Source: Candidatus Peregrinibacteria bacterium Greene0416_19
Lineage (GTDB): Bacteria; Patescibacteriota; Gracilibacteria; Peribacterales; Peribacteraceae
NCBI GenBank assembly: GCA_007375735.1
Contig: VMEW01000004.1
Location: forward strand, 1-64,000
Direction of reading: 5' to 3'
DNA length: 64,000 nt
A program made the position numbers and the translations under genes. The notes below the pieces were generated by a model, which was not told the origin of the DNA, ran no database searches, and saw only the letters and a program-made list of their open reading frames with translations. Shown here one piece after another: positions 33,926 through 42,652 of this stretch (within the stretch, counting starts at the first letter, position 1; every line of letters starts with the position of its first letter).

Positions 33926-34578
33926 CGGAGGCTCTTCGCCCATCCCTGCACGCGCGCTCTGTGCAGACGCTCAATCTTCTTCTGGAGGACCTCGAAAATG
34001 ATCTGCGCGGTGCCTTGGCGGACACTTTCTTCGCGCTCTCGCTCATCTTCCGGCGCGGGATTTCCGACGAATTCGGGGATGTCGACTCCCCCGATAGTTG
34101 CAAAGTCCTCATGGTCACCTCCCGCTATCGCTCCGCGGTTGCTGACGACAATATCCGCTTTGTACCCGTTCTCGATTTTGCTCCGGTTGAGAGACGCATC
34201 GACCGTTACGTACACCGGCTGATCCGACTCAGGTTCACAGAACTCAATGATGAAGTCGATGTGATGGTGCACGCTCGCGGATGTTTTGGGCGCAGGAAAT
34301 ATTTTCAACTGGCTCCAGTCTTGTAGCTTCAGCATCTGGGTGAGTCTGAAGTGGATATCCCTGATCCACTCTGCGGGAGGATCGAAGGATTCTGATGCCG
34401 AGTACCGGCCGGCATAGTCCGGATTGCGAAGAACATCCTCGATCGCAGCCTGGCGGGTCAGCCGCTTGATCGCGCCGATCTGTATCCCATTGAGTTTCCT
34501 GACCCGCTCATCACCACCCAGGTAGAGGCGGTCCATTGTGAACAGATCGTCGGATCCATGTAGATTCTTAGCATGCAT
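33916..34578 (-). CDS. Hypothetical protein (220 aa)
   Basis: No family recognised. It is soluble with a beta-rich centre (VHHHIDFIIEFCEPESDQPV, then ADIVVSNRGAIAGG) and a charged helical tail. The ATG at 34578 has TATAAT 6 nt upstream, so it should be leaderless. It is divergent from the small Shine-Dalgarno-led gene at 34678 across an AT-rich region. Confidence 0.65.
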   Translation of the reverse strand: MHAKNLHGSDDLFTMDRLYLGGDERVRKLNGIQIGAIKRLTRQAAIEDVLRNPDYAGRYSASESFDPPAEWIRDIHFRLTQMLKLQDWSQLKIFPAPKTSASVHHHIDFIIEFCEPESDQPVYVTVDASLNRSKIENGYKADIVVSNRGAIAGGDHEDFATIGGVDIPEFVGNPAPEDEREREESVRQGTAQIIFEVLQKKIERLHRARVQGWAKSLRYA

Positions 34579-34677
34579 GGTCTTATTATATAATAAAAAT
34601 ATTAATTAGACAATATGTAAAATAAATGGTATTTATATATTAGTCTACTTAACCCCTGTTCCTTTAGGAGGAAGGCC

Positions 34678-34941
34678 ATGAATGGCCCGGTTCTCGAGCA
34701 GCTTCTCAGCGAGCTGCAGGTCAAGGCGGCGGAACCCCGACGTATCGTACAGCGCGACCTCGAGGCGCTCGAACGTCTCGGCGATCGCGCCGGGCGGGAA
34801 TCCGACGAGTACCGCCAGACCATTGGCGATCTGTACATGCGGTGGATCCACGGCATCCGCGTGGACCGTCCGCACAGCAAGCGGTCGCCTGCTACCGGGA
34901 GGCAGAAGCCCGGTTCCCACCGCTGCGGTCGTCACCGCTGA
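34678..34941 (+). CDS. Small basic protein (87 aa) with strong Shine-Dalgarno site
   Basis: AGGAGG (34666-34671) lies 6 nt before the ATG, one of only three good Shine-Dalgarno sites in the window. The product is helical at first (NGPVLEQLLSELQVKAAEPR) and ends in a basic His/Arg-rich tail (SHRCGRHR). No family recognised. It sits where rpmH normally precedes rnpA, but it is not ribosomal protein L34. A hairpin terminator follows 50 nt after the stop. Confidence 0.6.
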   Translation: MNGPVLEQLLSELQVKAAEPRRIVQRDLEALERLGDRAGRESDEYRQTIGDLYMRWIHGIRVDRPHSKRSPATGRQKPGSHRCGRHR

Positions 34942-34992
34942 CCCCTGAAAGCCAGGGAAACTCCGGCAGAGAGGAGGTAGGCGCTCTCCTCC

Positions 34993-35023
34993 AGCGCAGT
35001 GCGCTGGAGGGGATTTTTGCGTT
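34993..35023 (+). terminator. Intrinsic terminator before rnpA
   Basis: CTCCAGCGCA/TGCGCTGGAG stem followed by GGGATTTTTG. It separates the small 34678 gene from the rnpA promoter. Confidence 0.75.
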
Positions 35024-35051
35024 TGACGTGCGACATCAAAGTTGGGACGCT
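35023..35051 (+). promoter_or_regulatory. Promoter of rnpA-yidC
   Basis: TTGACG (35023-35028), 17-bp spacer, GACGCT (35046-35051), then 6 nt to the rnpA ATG. Confidence 0.6.
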
Positions 35052-35057
35052 CCCCTC

Positions 35058-35444
35058 ATGCGCCTCTCCCGCCTCCGTGGCCGCAAAATCTGCGAGCGAC
35101 TCCAGCGCCGCGGCGAGATCTGGAAAGGCCGGCACCTGCTCGTCCGGTGGCAGACCGGCGCCCCGCGGCACCCCTCGGTGACGGATCCATCCCGGCCGGC
35201 CGCGTACGTCGGCACACTCGCATCCGCCAGGCTCGACAAATCCGCGGTGCGGCGCAACCGCATGCGGCGCCGGTGCCGCGAGGCGCTGCGGACGGTGCTC
35301 CTGTCGATCGACCACATTCCGGTGCCGGTTCAGTTGTTACTGATCCCGCGGTCCTCTAGTCTGGGTGCCTCATTCGCGGATCTCCAGCAGGACGTCCGTG
35401 CCTTCCTCGCCCGCATTCATGGGACCCCCGCACAAACGAAGTAA
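35058..35444 (+). CDS. rnpA: Ribonuclease P protein component
   Basis: 128 residues. The RNR signature is present as SARLDKSAVRRNRMRRRCRE, the RNA-binding core; YVGTLASAR leads into it. It assists RNase P RNA in trimming tRNA 5' ends. The ATG at 35058 is preferred because a -10 lies 6 nt upstream and it begins the family N-terminus; the frame is open further up. It overlaps yidC by 26 nt. The usual partner rpmH is absent. Confidence 0.9.
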   Translation: MRLSRLRGRKICERLQRRGEIWKGRHLLVRWQTGAPRHPSVTDPSRPAAYVGTLASARLDKSAVRRNRMRRRCREALRTVLLSIDHIPVPVQLLLIPRSSSLGASFADLQQDVRAFLARIHGTPAQTK

Positions 35445-36780
35445 CCTGCTCCAGTTCGCCTTCATCTTCGCGATCATGTACCTGGTCACAGAGTTCGGCA
35501 TGCGGTTCTTCTTCCCGCAGGCCGGCGCTCCGCCGCCGCAACCCGGTATCCATCTGCGGGCGGAAGCGGGGTCGTTCAAGCGGGGGCACCATCCGGCTCT
35601 TATCCTGGAGAACGTCCCGGCCGCGGCGCAGAGTCACGGCTTCGCCGGTTGGGTTGGGTCAACCTGGTGCACTGGCACCCGTGTCTTCACGGACAAGACG
35701 GCCGACGACTGCCGCGCGCTCCGCATGACCGCCTCCGGCGAGACATACACGCTGCCGGAACGCTGCCCGCAGCCGCCGGTGGATGCGCTCAGCGTGCAGC
35801 CGGACGGTGTCACAGTCACGCCGCTCATGGAACGGCGAGCAGAGGTTGTCTGCGAGACGGTTCCCCCGGTCCCGCCAGGCGGGTCGGTCCGCGTCAGCCT
35901 GGCTCCGTGGTCGGAATCGCTTTTCGCGCAGAGCGGTACGTACGAAGTCCGCCTGCCAGGGGCCAAGCCCGCGAGCGGCACAGGCGCCCCGCTGAGCGGG
36001 GTCACGCGCTTCGACGTGCGTGAGCCGGGAGCTTTCACCAAGTTGTTCCGTACCTTCATCACCAAGCCGTTCCTCAACTTCCTCATTCTCGTGGCGTCGT
36101 TCCTCCCCGGTCACAATCTGGGGATTGCCATCATCATTCTCACGCTTGTCGTGAAGCTTCTCCTGTACTTCCCCACCCAGCAGGCAATGGAGGGGCAGAA
36201 GAAGATGCAAATGCTCCAGCCGAAGCTCGAGGAGCTCAAGAAGAAGTATCCGAACGATTCCAAAAAGCAGCAGGAGGAGACGATGCACCTGTGGAAGGAA
36301 CACAAGATCAATCCCTTCTCCTCGTGCCTGCCGCTCCTGCTCCAGTTCCCCATCCTCATCGGTCTCTTCTATGTGGTGCAGGACGGGTCCAACCTGGAAC
36401 TCTCGCGTCACCTCATCTACCCCTTCTACCAGAACCTGGACTGGAAGTTCGGCACGTGGTTCCTGGGGCTCGATCTCCTCCAGCCGAGCGTCTTCATCAT
36501 GCCGCCGCTGCTCATCGTCCTCCAATTCCTGCAAATGAAGCTCGCGTTCGCCATCACCAAACGCAAGGCGAGCAAGGAACAGAAGGTGATCGACGTCGGC
36601 GACAAGAAGCCGATGGATCCCCAGCAACTGCAGCAGAAGATGATGCTCTACGGCCTGCCGATCATGATCGGCGTCTTCGCCTTCCAGTTCCCGGCGGCGG
36701 TCTCCTTATATTGGGGAGTTTCAACACTCTTCGCGATCGGGCAGCAGGTGATTGTGAATCGGGAGCATTTGAGGGTGTGA
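35419..36780 (+). CDS. yidC: Membrane protein insertase YidC
   Basis: About 453 residues: an N-terminal membrane span (LLQFAFIFAIMYLVTEFG), a ~180-residue extracytoplasmic domain and the conserved C-terminal insertase core with LGIAIIILTLVVKLLLYFPT, a charged coiled-coil loop (QPKLEELKKKYPNDSKK) and later spans. It inserts and folds inner membrane proteins, alone or with Sec. The ATG at 35419 lies within rnpA. Ends at a 140-bp palindrome shared with the convergent aldolase gene. Confidence 0.95.
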   Translation: MGPPHKRSNLLQFAFIFAIMYLVTEFGMRFFFPQAGAPPPQPGIHLRAEAGSFKRGHHPALILENVPAAAQSHGFAGWVGSTWCTGTRVFTDKTADDCRALRMTASGETYTLPERCPQPPVDALSVQPDGVTVTPLMERRAEVVCETVPPVPPGGSVRVSLAPWSESLFAQSGTYEVRLPGAKPASGTGAPLSGVTRFDVREPGAFTKLFRTFITKPFLNFLILVASFLPGHNLGIAIIILTLVVKLLLYFPTQQAMEGQKKMQMLQPKLEELKKKYPNDSKKQQEETMHLWKEHKINPFSSCLPLLLQFPILIGLFYVVQDGSNLELSRHLIYPFYQNLDWKFGTWFLGLDLLQPSVFIMPPLLIVLQFLQMKLAFAITKRKASKEQKVIDVGDKKPMDPQQLQQKMMLYGLPIMIGVFAFQFPAAVSLYWGVSTLFAIGQQVIVNREHLRV

Positions 36781-36785
36781 AAAAT

Positions 36786-36925
36786 GCCCCCTCCCTGCGG
36801 CCCTCCCCCTCGGCCTCGACCCTCTGGGGTCTCGGCCTGGGAGAGGGCAATTCATTACGTACATGACGCAGTATTGTCCTGCCCTCTCCCAGCGATAGCG
36901 AGGGGGAGGGCCGCAGGGAGGGGGC
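36786..36925. repeat. GC-rich palindromic repeat between convergent genes, full copy
   Basis: 27-bp arms (36786-36812 and 36899-36925) and the same inner hairpin as at 16831-16963. Only the central spacer differs. It fills the gap between the yidC and aldolase stop codons. Confidence 0.85.
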
Positions 36926-36931
36926 ATGAAT

Positions 36932-37999
36932 CTACGCGATCGTCACTTCCTTGCACAGATACACATCCTGAATCGCATGCAAGATCTCGATGCCCTCCTC
37001 CATCGGTTTCTGGAACGCCTTCCGCCCGGAGATCAGACCGGCACCCCCCGCGCGCTTGTTGATGACCGCGGTCATCACTGCCTGCTGCAAGTCGTTCTCG
37101 CCGGAGGCGCCTCCTGAATTGATCAGTCCGATCCTTCCCATGAAGCAGTTCGCCACCTGGTACCGGGTGAGGTCGATCGGGTGATCGGTCGTCAGCTTCT
37201 CGTACACGCGCTTGTCGGTCTTGCCGTACGGTGAATCCTGACCCAGCGCCAGGTACCCGCCGTTATTCTCCGGCAGCTTCTGCTTGATGATGTCGGCCTC
37301 CAGCGTGACGCCGAGATGATTTGCCTGGCCGGTGAGATCGGCGGAGAGATGGTAATCCTTGTCTTTCTTGAAGCCGGAGCTGCGCAGGTAGCACCAGAGC
37401 ACCGTGAACATCCCGAGCCGGTGGGCATTGGCGAACGCCTGGCTCACTTCGACGATCTGCCTTCCGCTCTCGGGTGAACCAAAGTAGATGGTGGCGCCCA
37501 CTCCCGCTGCTCCCATATTCTTCGCCTGCTCGACGGTGGCGAACATCACCTGATCGAATTTGTTCGGATACGTCAGCAGCTCATTGTGGTTCAGCTTCAC
37601 AATGAACGGAATCTTCTTGGCGTACTTCCTGCTCACAATCCCAAGAGCGCCCACCGTCGACGCCACCGCGTTGCAGCCGCCCTCGATTGCGAGCTTCACT
37701 AGATTCTCAGGGTCGAAGTACGCAGGATTCTTCGCAAACGACGCCCCTGCCGAGTGCTCGATCCCCTGGTCGACCGGCAGAATGGAGAGGTACCCGGTCC
37801 CCTTGAGCCGGCCATGGTTGTAAAGCGACTGCAGGGCGCTGACGACTTTCGCCGACCGGTCGGAAGCGGAAAAGACCTCCTGAACATTCTTCATACTCGG
37901 GAGGTGCAGCTGATCTTTCGCTATGGTCTTACAGTCGTGTTTGAGGAGTGCATCAGCGCCCTCGCCGAGGACGGAGCGGATATCATTGATCTTGAGCAT
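36932..37999 (-). CDS. fbaB: Fructose-bisphosphate aldolase class I (archaeal type)
   Basis: 355 residues of the DhnA/FbaB family, a TIM barrel that uses a Schiff-base lysine to split fructose 1,6-bisphosphate. [19 protein letters not shown] is the family start; [10 protein letters not shown] and [11 protein letters not shown] lie on barrel strands. No zinc-aldolase motifs occur. ATG 37999 follows TATGCT/TACTGT boxes by about 25 nt, so this gene has a short leader. Confidence 0.93.
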   Translation of the reverse strand: MLKINDIRSVLGEGADALLKHDCKTIAKDQLHLPSMKNVQEVFSASDRSAKVVSALQSLYNHGRLKGTGYLSILPVDQGIEHSAGASFAKNPAYFDPENLVKLAIEGGCNAVASTVGALGIVSRKYAKKIPFIVKLNHNELLTYPNKFDQVMFATVEQAKNMGAAGVGATIYFGSPESGRQIVEVSQAFANAHRLGMFTVLWCYLRSSGFKKDKDYHLSADLTGQANHLGVTLEADIIKQKLPENNGGYLALGQDSPYGKTDKRVYEKLTTDHPIDLTRYQVANCFMGRIGLINSGGASGENDLQQAVMTAVINKRAGGAGLISGRKAFQKPMEEGIEILHAIQDVYLCKEVTIA

Positions 38000-38150
38000 G
38001 GCGGCAGCTGGGAATGATGGTGGAACAGTAGCATACTAGCACCTCTCATACGTTGGATGGCATATTCCTCTATGGCAGGTACCGAAGACGAAGAGTGACC
38101 CTCCGCAGAATCTGGCCACAAAGTGAGAGCTCCTTGCTATCATCCCGGTC

Positions 38151-39032
38151 GTGCTCACCATTGCCGCTCTCCCGAAGCCCTTCATCGGGCACATCGGCCT
38201 CATCCAGCGGAACTCGATTCAAAGTTGGTTGCAGATGACACCGCGGCCTCAGGTCATTCTTTTCGGCAACGAAGAGGGAACCGCACAGGTCGCAGCTGAG
38301 TTCGGCCTTGAGCATGTGCCGTCAGTCGAGTGCAACGAATACGGCACGCCATATCTCCGGAGCGTGTTCGCGGAGGCGGAGCGGCGGGCAGTGAACGACT
38401 TCATCTGCTACTCCAATTGCGACATCATCATCTTCCCGGATTTTATGCCGGCATTCCGTCGCGCGCTGGAATTGTTCCATTCCTTCTTATTGCTCGCCGA
38501 GTGCGTGAACCTGGACGTGAAGAAGCCGGTTGATTTTGCGGATGTCCGATGGCAGGAGGATTTGCGACGCAGGATGTGCGAGAAGGGAAAGCGCCGGGCG
38601 AACGCCGCCGACTTCTTCACGTTCCGCAAAGGCATGTACCCGTCGTTCCCGCCGCTGATTCTGGGCCGCTCCTACTTCGATAACTGGGTCATCCACGAAA
38701 CCTGCCGGCTGGCTCACCCGGTCATTGAAGCCACCGGGCAGATCACCGCCATCCATCAGAACCACTACTACGCCGCGGCACCCGGCGAGACGATTCATTC
38801 CCATGCTGGATTCGAAGCGGCAGAGAACTTCCGGATCCTCCGCGGATGGGACAACATCTATTGGCTGTACGACGCGACGCACCGGATGACTGCGGGCGGA
38901 ATTCACCGAAGTCTCATCGGGTCGCTGCATCTCATCAACCGGTGGCAGCGGTTCCGCCGATGGCTGCGGCGTTCGATGGTGTCGCTGGCGGCGCGGGCGG
39001 GGCTGCGGGAACGTCCGTATTACGCCGAGTAA
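38151..39032 (+). CDS. Glycosyltransferase-like protein
   Basis: 293 residues resembling GT-A-type transferases: an N-terminal nucleotide-sugar part (LIQRNSIQSWLQMTPRPQVI) and YSNCDIIIFPDF, where the DxD-like acidic patch would sit. No membrane span. Start is GTG 38151, with TATCAT 7 nt upstream. It opens a same-strand run of heptose and polysaccharide genes. Family assignment is tentative. Confidence 0.65.
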   Translation: MLTIAALPKPFIGHIGLIQRNSIQSWLQMTPRPQVILFGNEEGTAQVAAEFGLEHVPSVECNEYGTPYLRSVFAEAERRAVNDFICYSNCDIIIFPDFMPAFRRALELFHSFLLLAECVNLDVKKPVDFADVRWQEDLRRRMCEKGKRRANAADFFTFRKGMYPSFPPLILGRSYFDNWVIHETCRLAHPVIEATGQITAIHQNHYYAAAPGETIHSHAGFEAAENFRILRGWDNIYWLYDATHRMTAGGIHRSLIGSLHLINRWQRFRRWLRRSMVSLAARAGLRERPYYAE

Positions 39033-39091
39033 GCCGTTTCCCAGAAGATTCAATCTATTCTCGCAAGGCCCTTTTCCGCTATCCTCAGCCC

Positions 39092-40441
39092 ATGCCCCAC
39101 TACGTCCATTCCACTTCCAAGCGGCGCTACTTCCCGGGCGGCCAGATCCACCGGGTGAAGAAGGCGTGGGGCGAGGAGCAGTGGATCGTGAACAAGGAGT
39201 ATTGCGGGAAGAAGCTTGTCCTCAAAAAGAACCATCGCTGCAGCATGCATGAGCACAAGAAAAAGGATGAAGTCTTCTATCTGCAGTCGGGCAAGGTGCA
39301 GCTGGAGCTCGATGGCGAAATGTTCACGCTCTCACCCGGTGACTTCATCCACATTCCGGCCGGCCTGCCCCACCGGTTCACGGGATTGGAGGACAGCGAA
39401 ATCATGGAGTTCTCCACCATGCACGATGAAGAGGACAGTTACAGGAGCGAGTTCTCCGGGCACGTGGAGCAGGACCGCTACGACCGTCAATCGGCGCTCA
39501 TCGAGAAGTTCAAAGGTCTTCCCGTTCTCGTCGTCGGTGATGTGATGCTGGATACGTACCTCGTCGGGTCCATCGACCGGGTGTCACCGGAAGCGCCCAT
39601 TCCCGTTGTCCGCTATCGGTCGGAGCATTCAGTTCCCGGTGGTGCCGCGAATGCGGCTATGAATGCGGCGAAGCTCGGAGCGAAAGTGTCGCTCGTCGGA
39701 GTCTGTGGTGACGATGCTCCCGCGAAGGAGCTCGAAAAGCTATTGGCTGCCGGCGGCGTGAAGCCGGTGCTGATTCAGGATCGCAAGCGACGGACGACGC
39801 TCAAGAATCGCATTCTGGCGGAGAGCGGACAACAGGTAGTCCGGCTGGATTACGAGGAAGATGAATCAGTACCCCCGACGCTCGGGAAGAAGCTGCTCGC
39901 GCAGGTGGAGAAATTGCTCCCGAAGTGCAAGGCGCTGCTCCTCTCCGATTATGCGAAGGGCGTCTTCACACCGGAAGTCCTCGCTGCTTGTATCAAGCTG
40001 GCGGCGAAGGCGAAGGTGTCGGTGGTGCTGGATCCCAAGCCGCTCGATTCCTCCTATCTGGAGGCCGCCCGCGGCGCCACCGTCGTCACCCCCAACCGGC
40101 GTGAGGCGCAGATACTTGCCAGCTCAGCATCCAAGAGCCCCGAAGACCTCGGCCACATGCTCGCGAAGAAGATCCGTGGCAGCGTCCTCCTCACGCTCGG
40201 CGCGCATGGCATGCTTCTCATCGCTCGCGACGGATCGACGCAATCATTCCCCGCACTCACGCGCGAGGTCTCCGACGTATCCGGAGCAGGTGATACGGTG
40301 ACGGCAGTCCTCACGCTCGTCCTCGCGGCCGGCGGATCGCTTGCGGACGGCGCCGATCTGAGCAACCGCGCAGCGAGCGTGGTGGTGACGAAACAGGGAA
40401 CGGCGACACTCACCCCGGAGGAATTTCTGCGGGTTTTATGA
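39092..40441 (+). CDS. Cupin fused to heptose-7-phosphate kinase (HldE1-like)
   Basis: 449 residues. Residues ~1-125 are a cupin like the mannose-6-phosphate isomerase C-terminal domain (CSMHEHKKKDEVFYL; SPGDFIHIPAGLPHRF). The rest is a PfkB kinase with the HldE signature DVMLDTYLVGSIDRVSPEAP and the anion hole SGAGDTVTAV. It should phosphorylate heptose-7-phosphate at C1 on the way to ADP-heptose; the cupin may isomerise or bind a sugar phosphate. TATCCT lies 6 nt before the ATG. Standard HldE carries a nucleotidyltransferase here instead. Confidence 0.85.
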   Translation: MPHYVHSTSKRRYFPGGQIHRVKKAWGEEQWIVNKEYCGKKLVLKKNHRCSMHEHKKKDEVFYLQSGKVQLELDGEMFTLSPGDFIHIPAGLPHRFTGLEDSEIMEFSTMHDEEDSYRSEFSGHVEQDRYDRQSALIEKFKGLPVLVVGDVMLDTYLVGSIDRVSPEAPIPVVRYRSEHSVPGGAANAAMNAAKLGAKVSLVGVCGDDAPAKELEKLLAAGGVKPVLIQDRKRRTTLKNRILAESGQQVVRLDYEEDESVPPTLGKKLLAQVEKLLPKCKALLLSDYAKGVFTPEVLAACIKLAAKAKVSVVLDPKPLDSSYLEAARGATVVTPNRREAQILASSASKSPEDLGHMLAKKIRGSVLLTLGAHGMLLIARDGSTQSFPALTREVSDVSGAGDTVTAVLTLVLAAGGSLADGADLSNRAASVVVTKQGTATLTPEEFLRVL

Positions 40442-40538
40442 TGCGGCTTCGCACCAAAGCTATGGCTGTCGCTCTTAGGAGGCTTCAGAGCACCGGCGGC
40501 AGGCTTCGCCGACATTCATTTCTTTTGCAATATACAGT

Positions 40539-41504
40539 ATGAACACCCTCCTCCTCGATCGTGACGGCGTGCTGGATGAGGAACGAGACAACGACTACGC
40601 CCCCGACAATATCCGACTGCTCCCGGGCGTGGCGGAAGGATTGAAGCAGCTTGCTAGCTGGCGCCGTTTCGTCATTTCCAATCAATCCGGGGTTGCCCGC
40701 GGCTTCTTCACGGCCGCAGATGTCGAAGCATGCAATGAACGCCTGCGGGAACTGCTGCTCGCCGAGGGGGTTTCACTCGGCAGCATGCTCTTCTGTCCCC
40801 ACCACCCCGACGACGGATGCGCATGCCGCAAGCCGAGGCTGGGCATGTGGGAAGAGCTGAAGAAAAAGTACCACCTGCGTCCGGAAGACTGCGTGATGGT
40901 GGGGAACCGCTCGAGCGACGTCGCCTTTGGCCGCGCCATCGGCTGCTTCACGGTCATGATTCCAAACGTGCATCCCATCGGGGAGTTTCCCGATCTCATC
41001 GTGCCGGATCTGCCGACGCTCGCATCTTTCCTGTTGCGGCATCCGACACCGGTTCCGCCGGTGATGACCATGGAACAGGCTGTCGCGTATGCTGAGCGAT
41101 CGCGAGTGGACGGGAAGAAGATCGTGACGACGAACGGTGCCTTCGATCTGCTACATCCGGGGCATCTGTTCCTGCTCGAACAGGCGCGCATGCAAGGTGA
41201 TGTTCTCATCGTTGGCGTGAACAGCGACGCATCAGTTCGACGCTACAAAGGTCCCGATCGACCGATCGAGCAGGAGGCGGTGCGCGCGCTCAAAGTCGCG
41301 GCGCATGCGGATGCTGTGTTCATATTCGATGATGACGATCCCCGCCCATGGCTCCCGAAGATCCGTCCGCACGTTCATGCGAACGCCTCGACGTACGGGA
41401 ACGATAGTATCGAAGCTCCGGTATTGAAAGAGATCGCCGCATCCCTCGTCCTCGTTCCGGTGAAGCCGGAGCTCGGTTCCACCTCTTCGATCCTTCGCTC
41501 ATGA
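40539..41504 (+). CDS. GmhB-like phosphatase fused to ADP-heptose synthase (HldE2-like)
   Basis: 321 residues. The N-terminal HAD phosphatase has LLLDRDGVLDEE and the zinc-loop cysteines CPHHPDDGCACRKP of GmhB, which removes the C7 phosphate of heptose bisphosphate. The C-terminal part (from ~185) is the cytidylyltransferase-fold HldE2 with TNGAFDLLHPGHLFLLEQAR (HxGH), which adds ADP. With the preceding kinase this covers three steps of ADP-heptose synthesis in two fused proteins. The stop overlaps the heptosyltransferase start (ATGA). Confidence 0.9.
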   Translation: MNTLLLDRDGVLDEERDNDYAPDNIRLLPGVAEGLKQLASWRRFVISNQSGVARGFFTAADVEACNERLRELLLAEGVSLGSMLFCPHHPDDGCACRKPRLGMWEELKKKYHLRPEDCVMVGNRSSDVAFGRAIGCFTVMIPNVHPIGEFPDLIVPDLPTLASFLLRHPTPVPPVMTMEQAVAYAERSRVDGKKIVTTNGAFDLLHPGHLFLLEQARMQGDVLIVGVNSDASVRRYKGPDRPIEQEAVRALKVAAHADAVFIFDDDDPRPWLPKIRPHVHANASTYGNDSIEAPVLKEIAASLVLVPVKPELGSTSSILRS

Positions 41505-42652
41505 ACACGATCCTGTGGGCGATGCTCGCCTTCATCGGCTATCCGTTATTCGCTCTACACGCGCGTTTCCGTCCTCAGCGCGATCGGAAGAAAATCCTAT
41601 TGGTGCAGTGGGCAAAGCTCGGCGACCTGGTCTGTACCACCCCCATGTTTCGCGCCATCAAGCAGGTGCATCCGGAGTGGGAGGTGCACGTGCTCTGTCG
41701 GAAGAGATGTGGCGAGGCGGTCATGAATAACCCTTTCGTCGACCGGATTTTCGCCCATGACGGCACGCGGGGGGAGATGGTGAAGGCGATTCGGAGTGAG
41801 CGTTACGACGTGATCGTCAACTGCATGCCCGATGGTTTCGCGTCGCTGCTCGGTATCCTCGGCGTGGCCCCCGTCCGCATCAATACATTCTCGAGTGAGC
41901 GCGGATTGCTCGTTCGTTCGTCGACGCTCCTCAACACCGTGAATATTGAATATCGTCATGCCGGGCACCTGGCACAGGCTGATCGTCCTGAACGCCCGCT
42001 CACGTTCGATCACTACATGCGGCTGCTCCAACCGCTCGGAGTTCCCCCTGTTCCGTACAAGCTCGATTTCTTCCCGTCCCCCGATGATGAACGAATGGCT
42101 GAAGCATGGATGAAGGAACATCGGCTCGCGCATCGATCGTTCGTGTGCCTGAACATCAGCGCCGGCAACGCAATCAAGGAATGGCCGCTCGACAAGTGCG
42201 CCGCTTTCGCCGACCGGGCCATCGCAGAGATGAATTTGTCTGTGGTGCTCTCAACACTCGATCGCAAGCGGGTGGAAGAGGTGCGCTCACTCATGCGTCA
42301 TGAGAATCGTGCTATCGATGGCTCCACTCTATCGCTCGGTCAGCTCGGCGCTGTCGCCCGACACGCTGCCGCTTACATCGCCGTCGACACCGGCCCGATG
42401 TTCGTCGCATATGCTTCCGGAGCACCGGTCGTCGTGCTCGTCGGCGGGTCTGATCCGCGGGAGCAGATCCCGCCTGCAGGAGATCGTGTGGCGCACGTGT
42501 TGCCGCCGGAAGGGTGCGAGCCGTGGGTCTTCGTGTCGCTTACTCCACGGCAGGGGACGCCGGAGCAACTCAGTTGCATTCGGGAGACAAGCGTCAAAGA
42601 CGTGATGGAGGGCTTGGCCAGGCTTCCCCCGGGCCGTACCATAGCCGCATGA
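41501..42652 (+). CDS. GT9 family heptosyltransferase
   Basis: 383 residues of the ADP-heptose:LPS heptosyltransferase (WaaC/WaaF-like) family: KKILLVQWAKLGDLVCTTPM at the N-terminus and AVDTGPMFVAYASGAPVVVL in the donor domain. It should transfer heptose from ADP-heptose to a surface glycan. Start ATG overlaps the preceding stop; its own stop overlaps the next ATG. A hydrophobic N-terminal segment may tether it to the membrane. Confidence 0.9.
   Translation: MNTILWAMLAFIGYPLFALHARFRPQRDRKKILLVQWAKLGDLVCTTPMFRAIKQVHPEWEVHVLCRKRCGEAVMNNPFVDRIFAHDGTRGEMVKAIRSERYDVIVNCMPDGFASLLGILGVAPVRINTFSSERGLLVRSSTLLNTVNIEYRHAGHLAQADRPERPLTFDHYMRLLQPLGVPPVPYKLDFFPSPDDERMAEAWMKEHRLAHRSFVCLNISAGNAIKEWPLDKCAAFADRAIAEMNLSVVLSTLDRKRVEEVRSLMRHENRAIDGSTLSLGQLGAVARHAAAYIAVDTGPMFVAYASGAPVVVLVGGSDPREQIPPAGDRVAHVLPPEGCEPWVFVSLTPRQGTPEQLSCIRETSVKDVMEGLARLPPGRTIAA

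Noticed and set aside
33560..33943. Minus-strand alternative to the 33569 gene
   Set aside because: The plus frame has the -10 box at the typical distance; the minus frame has no promoter and overlaps the next gene more.
35659..36627. Minus-strand Glu/Leu/His-rich frame opposite yidC
   Set aside because: Composition is the usual antisense pattern of a membrane protein gene; no domain.
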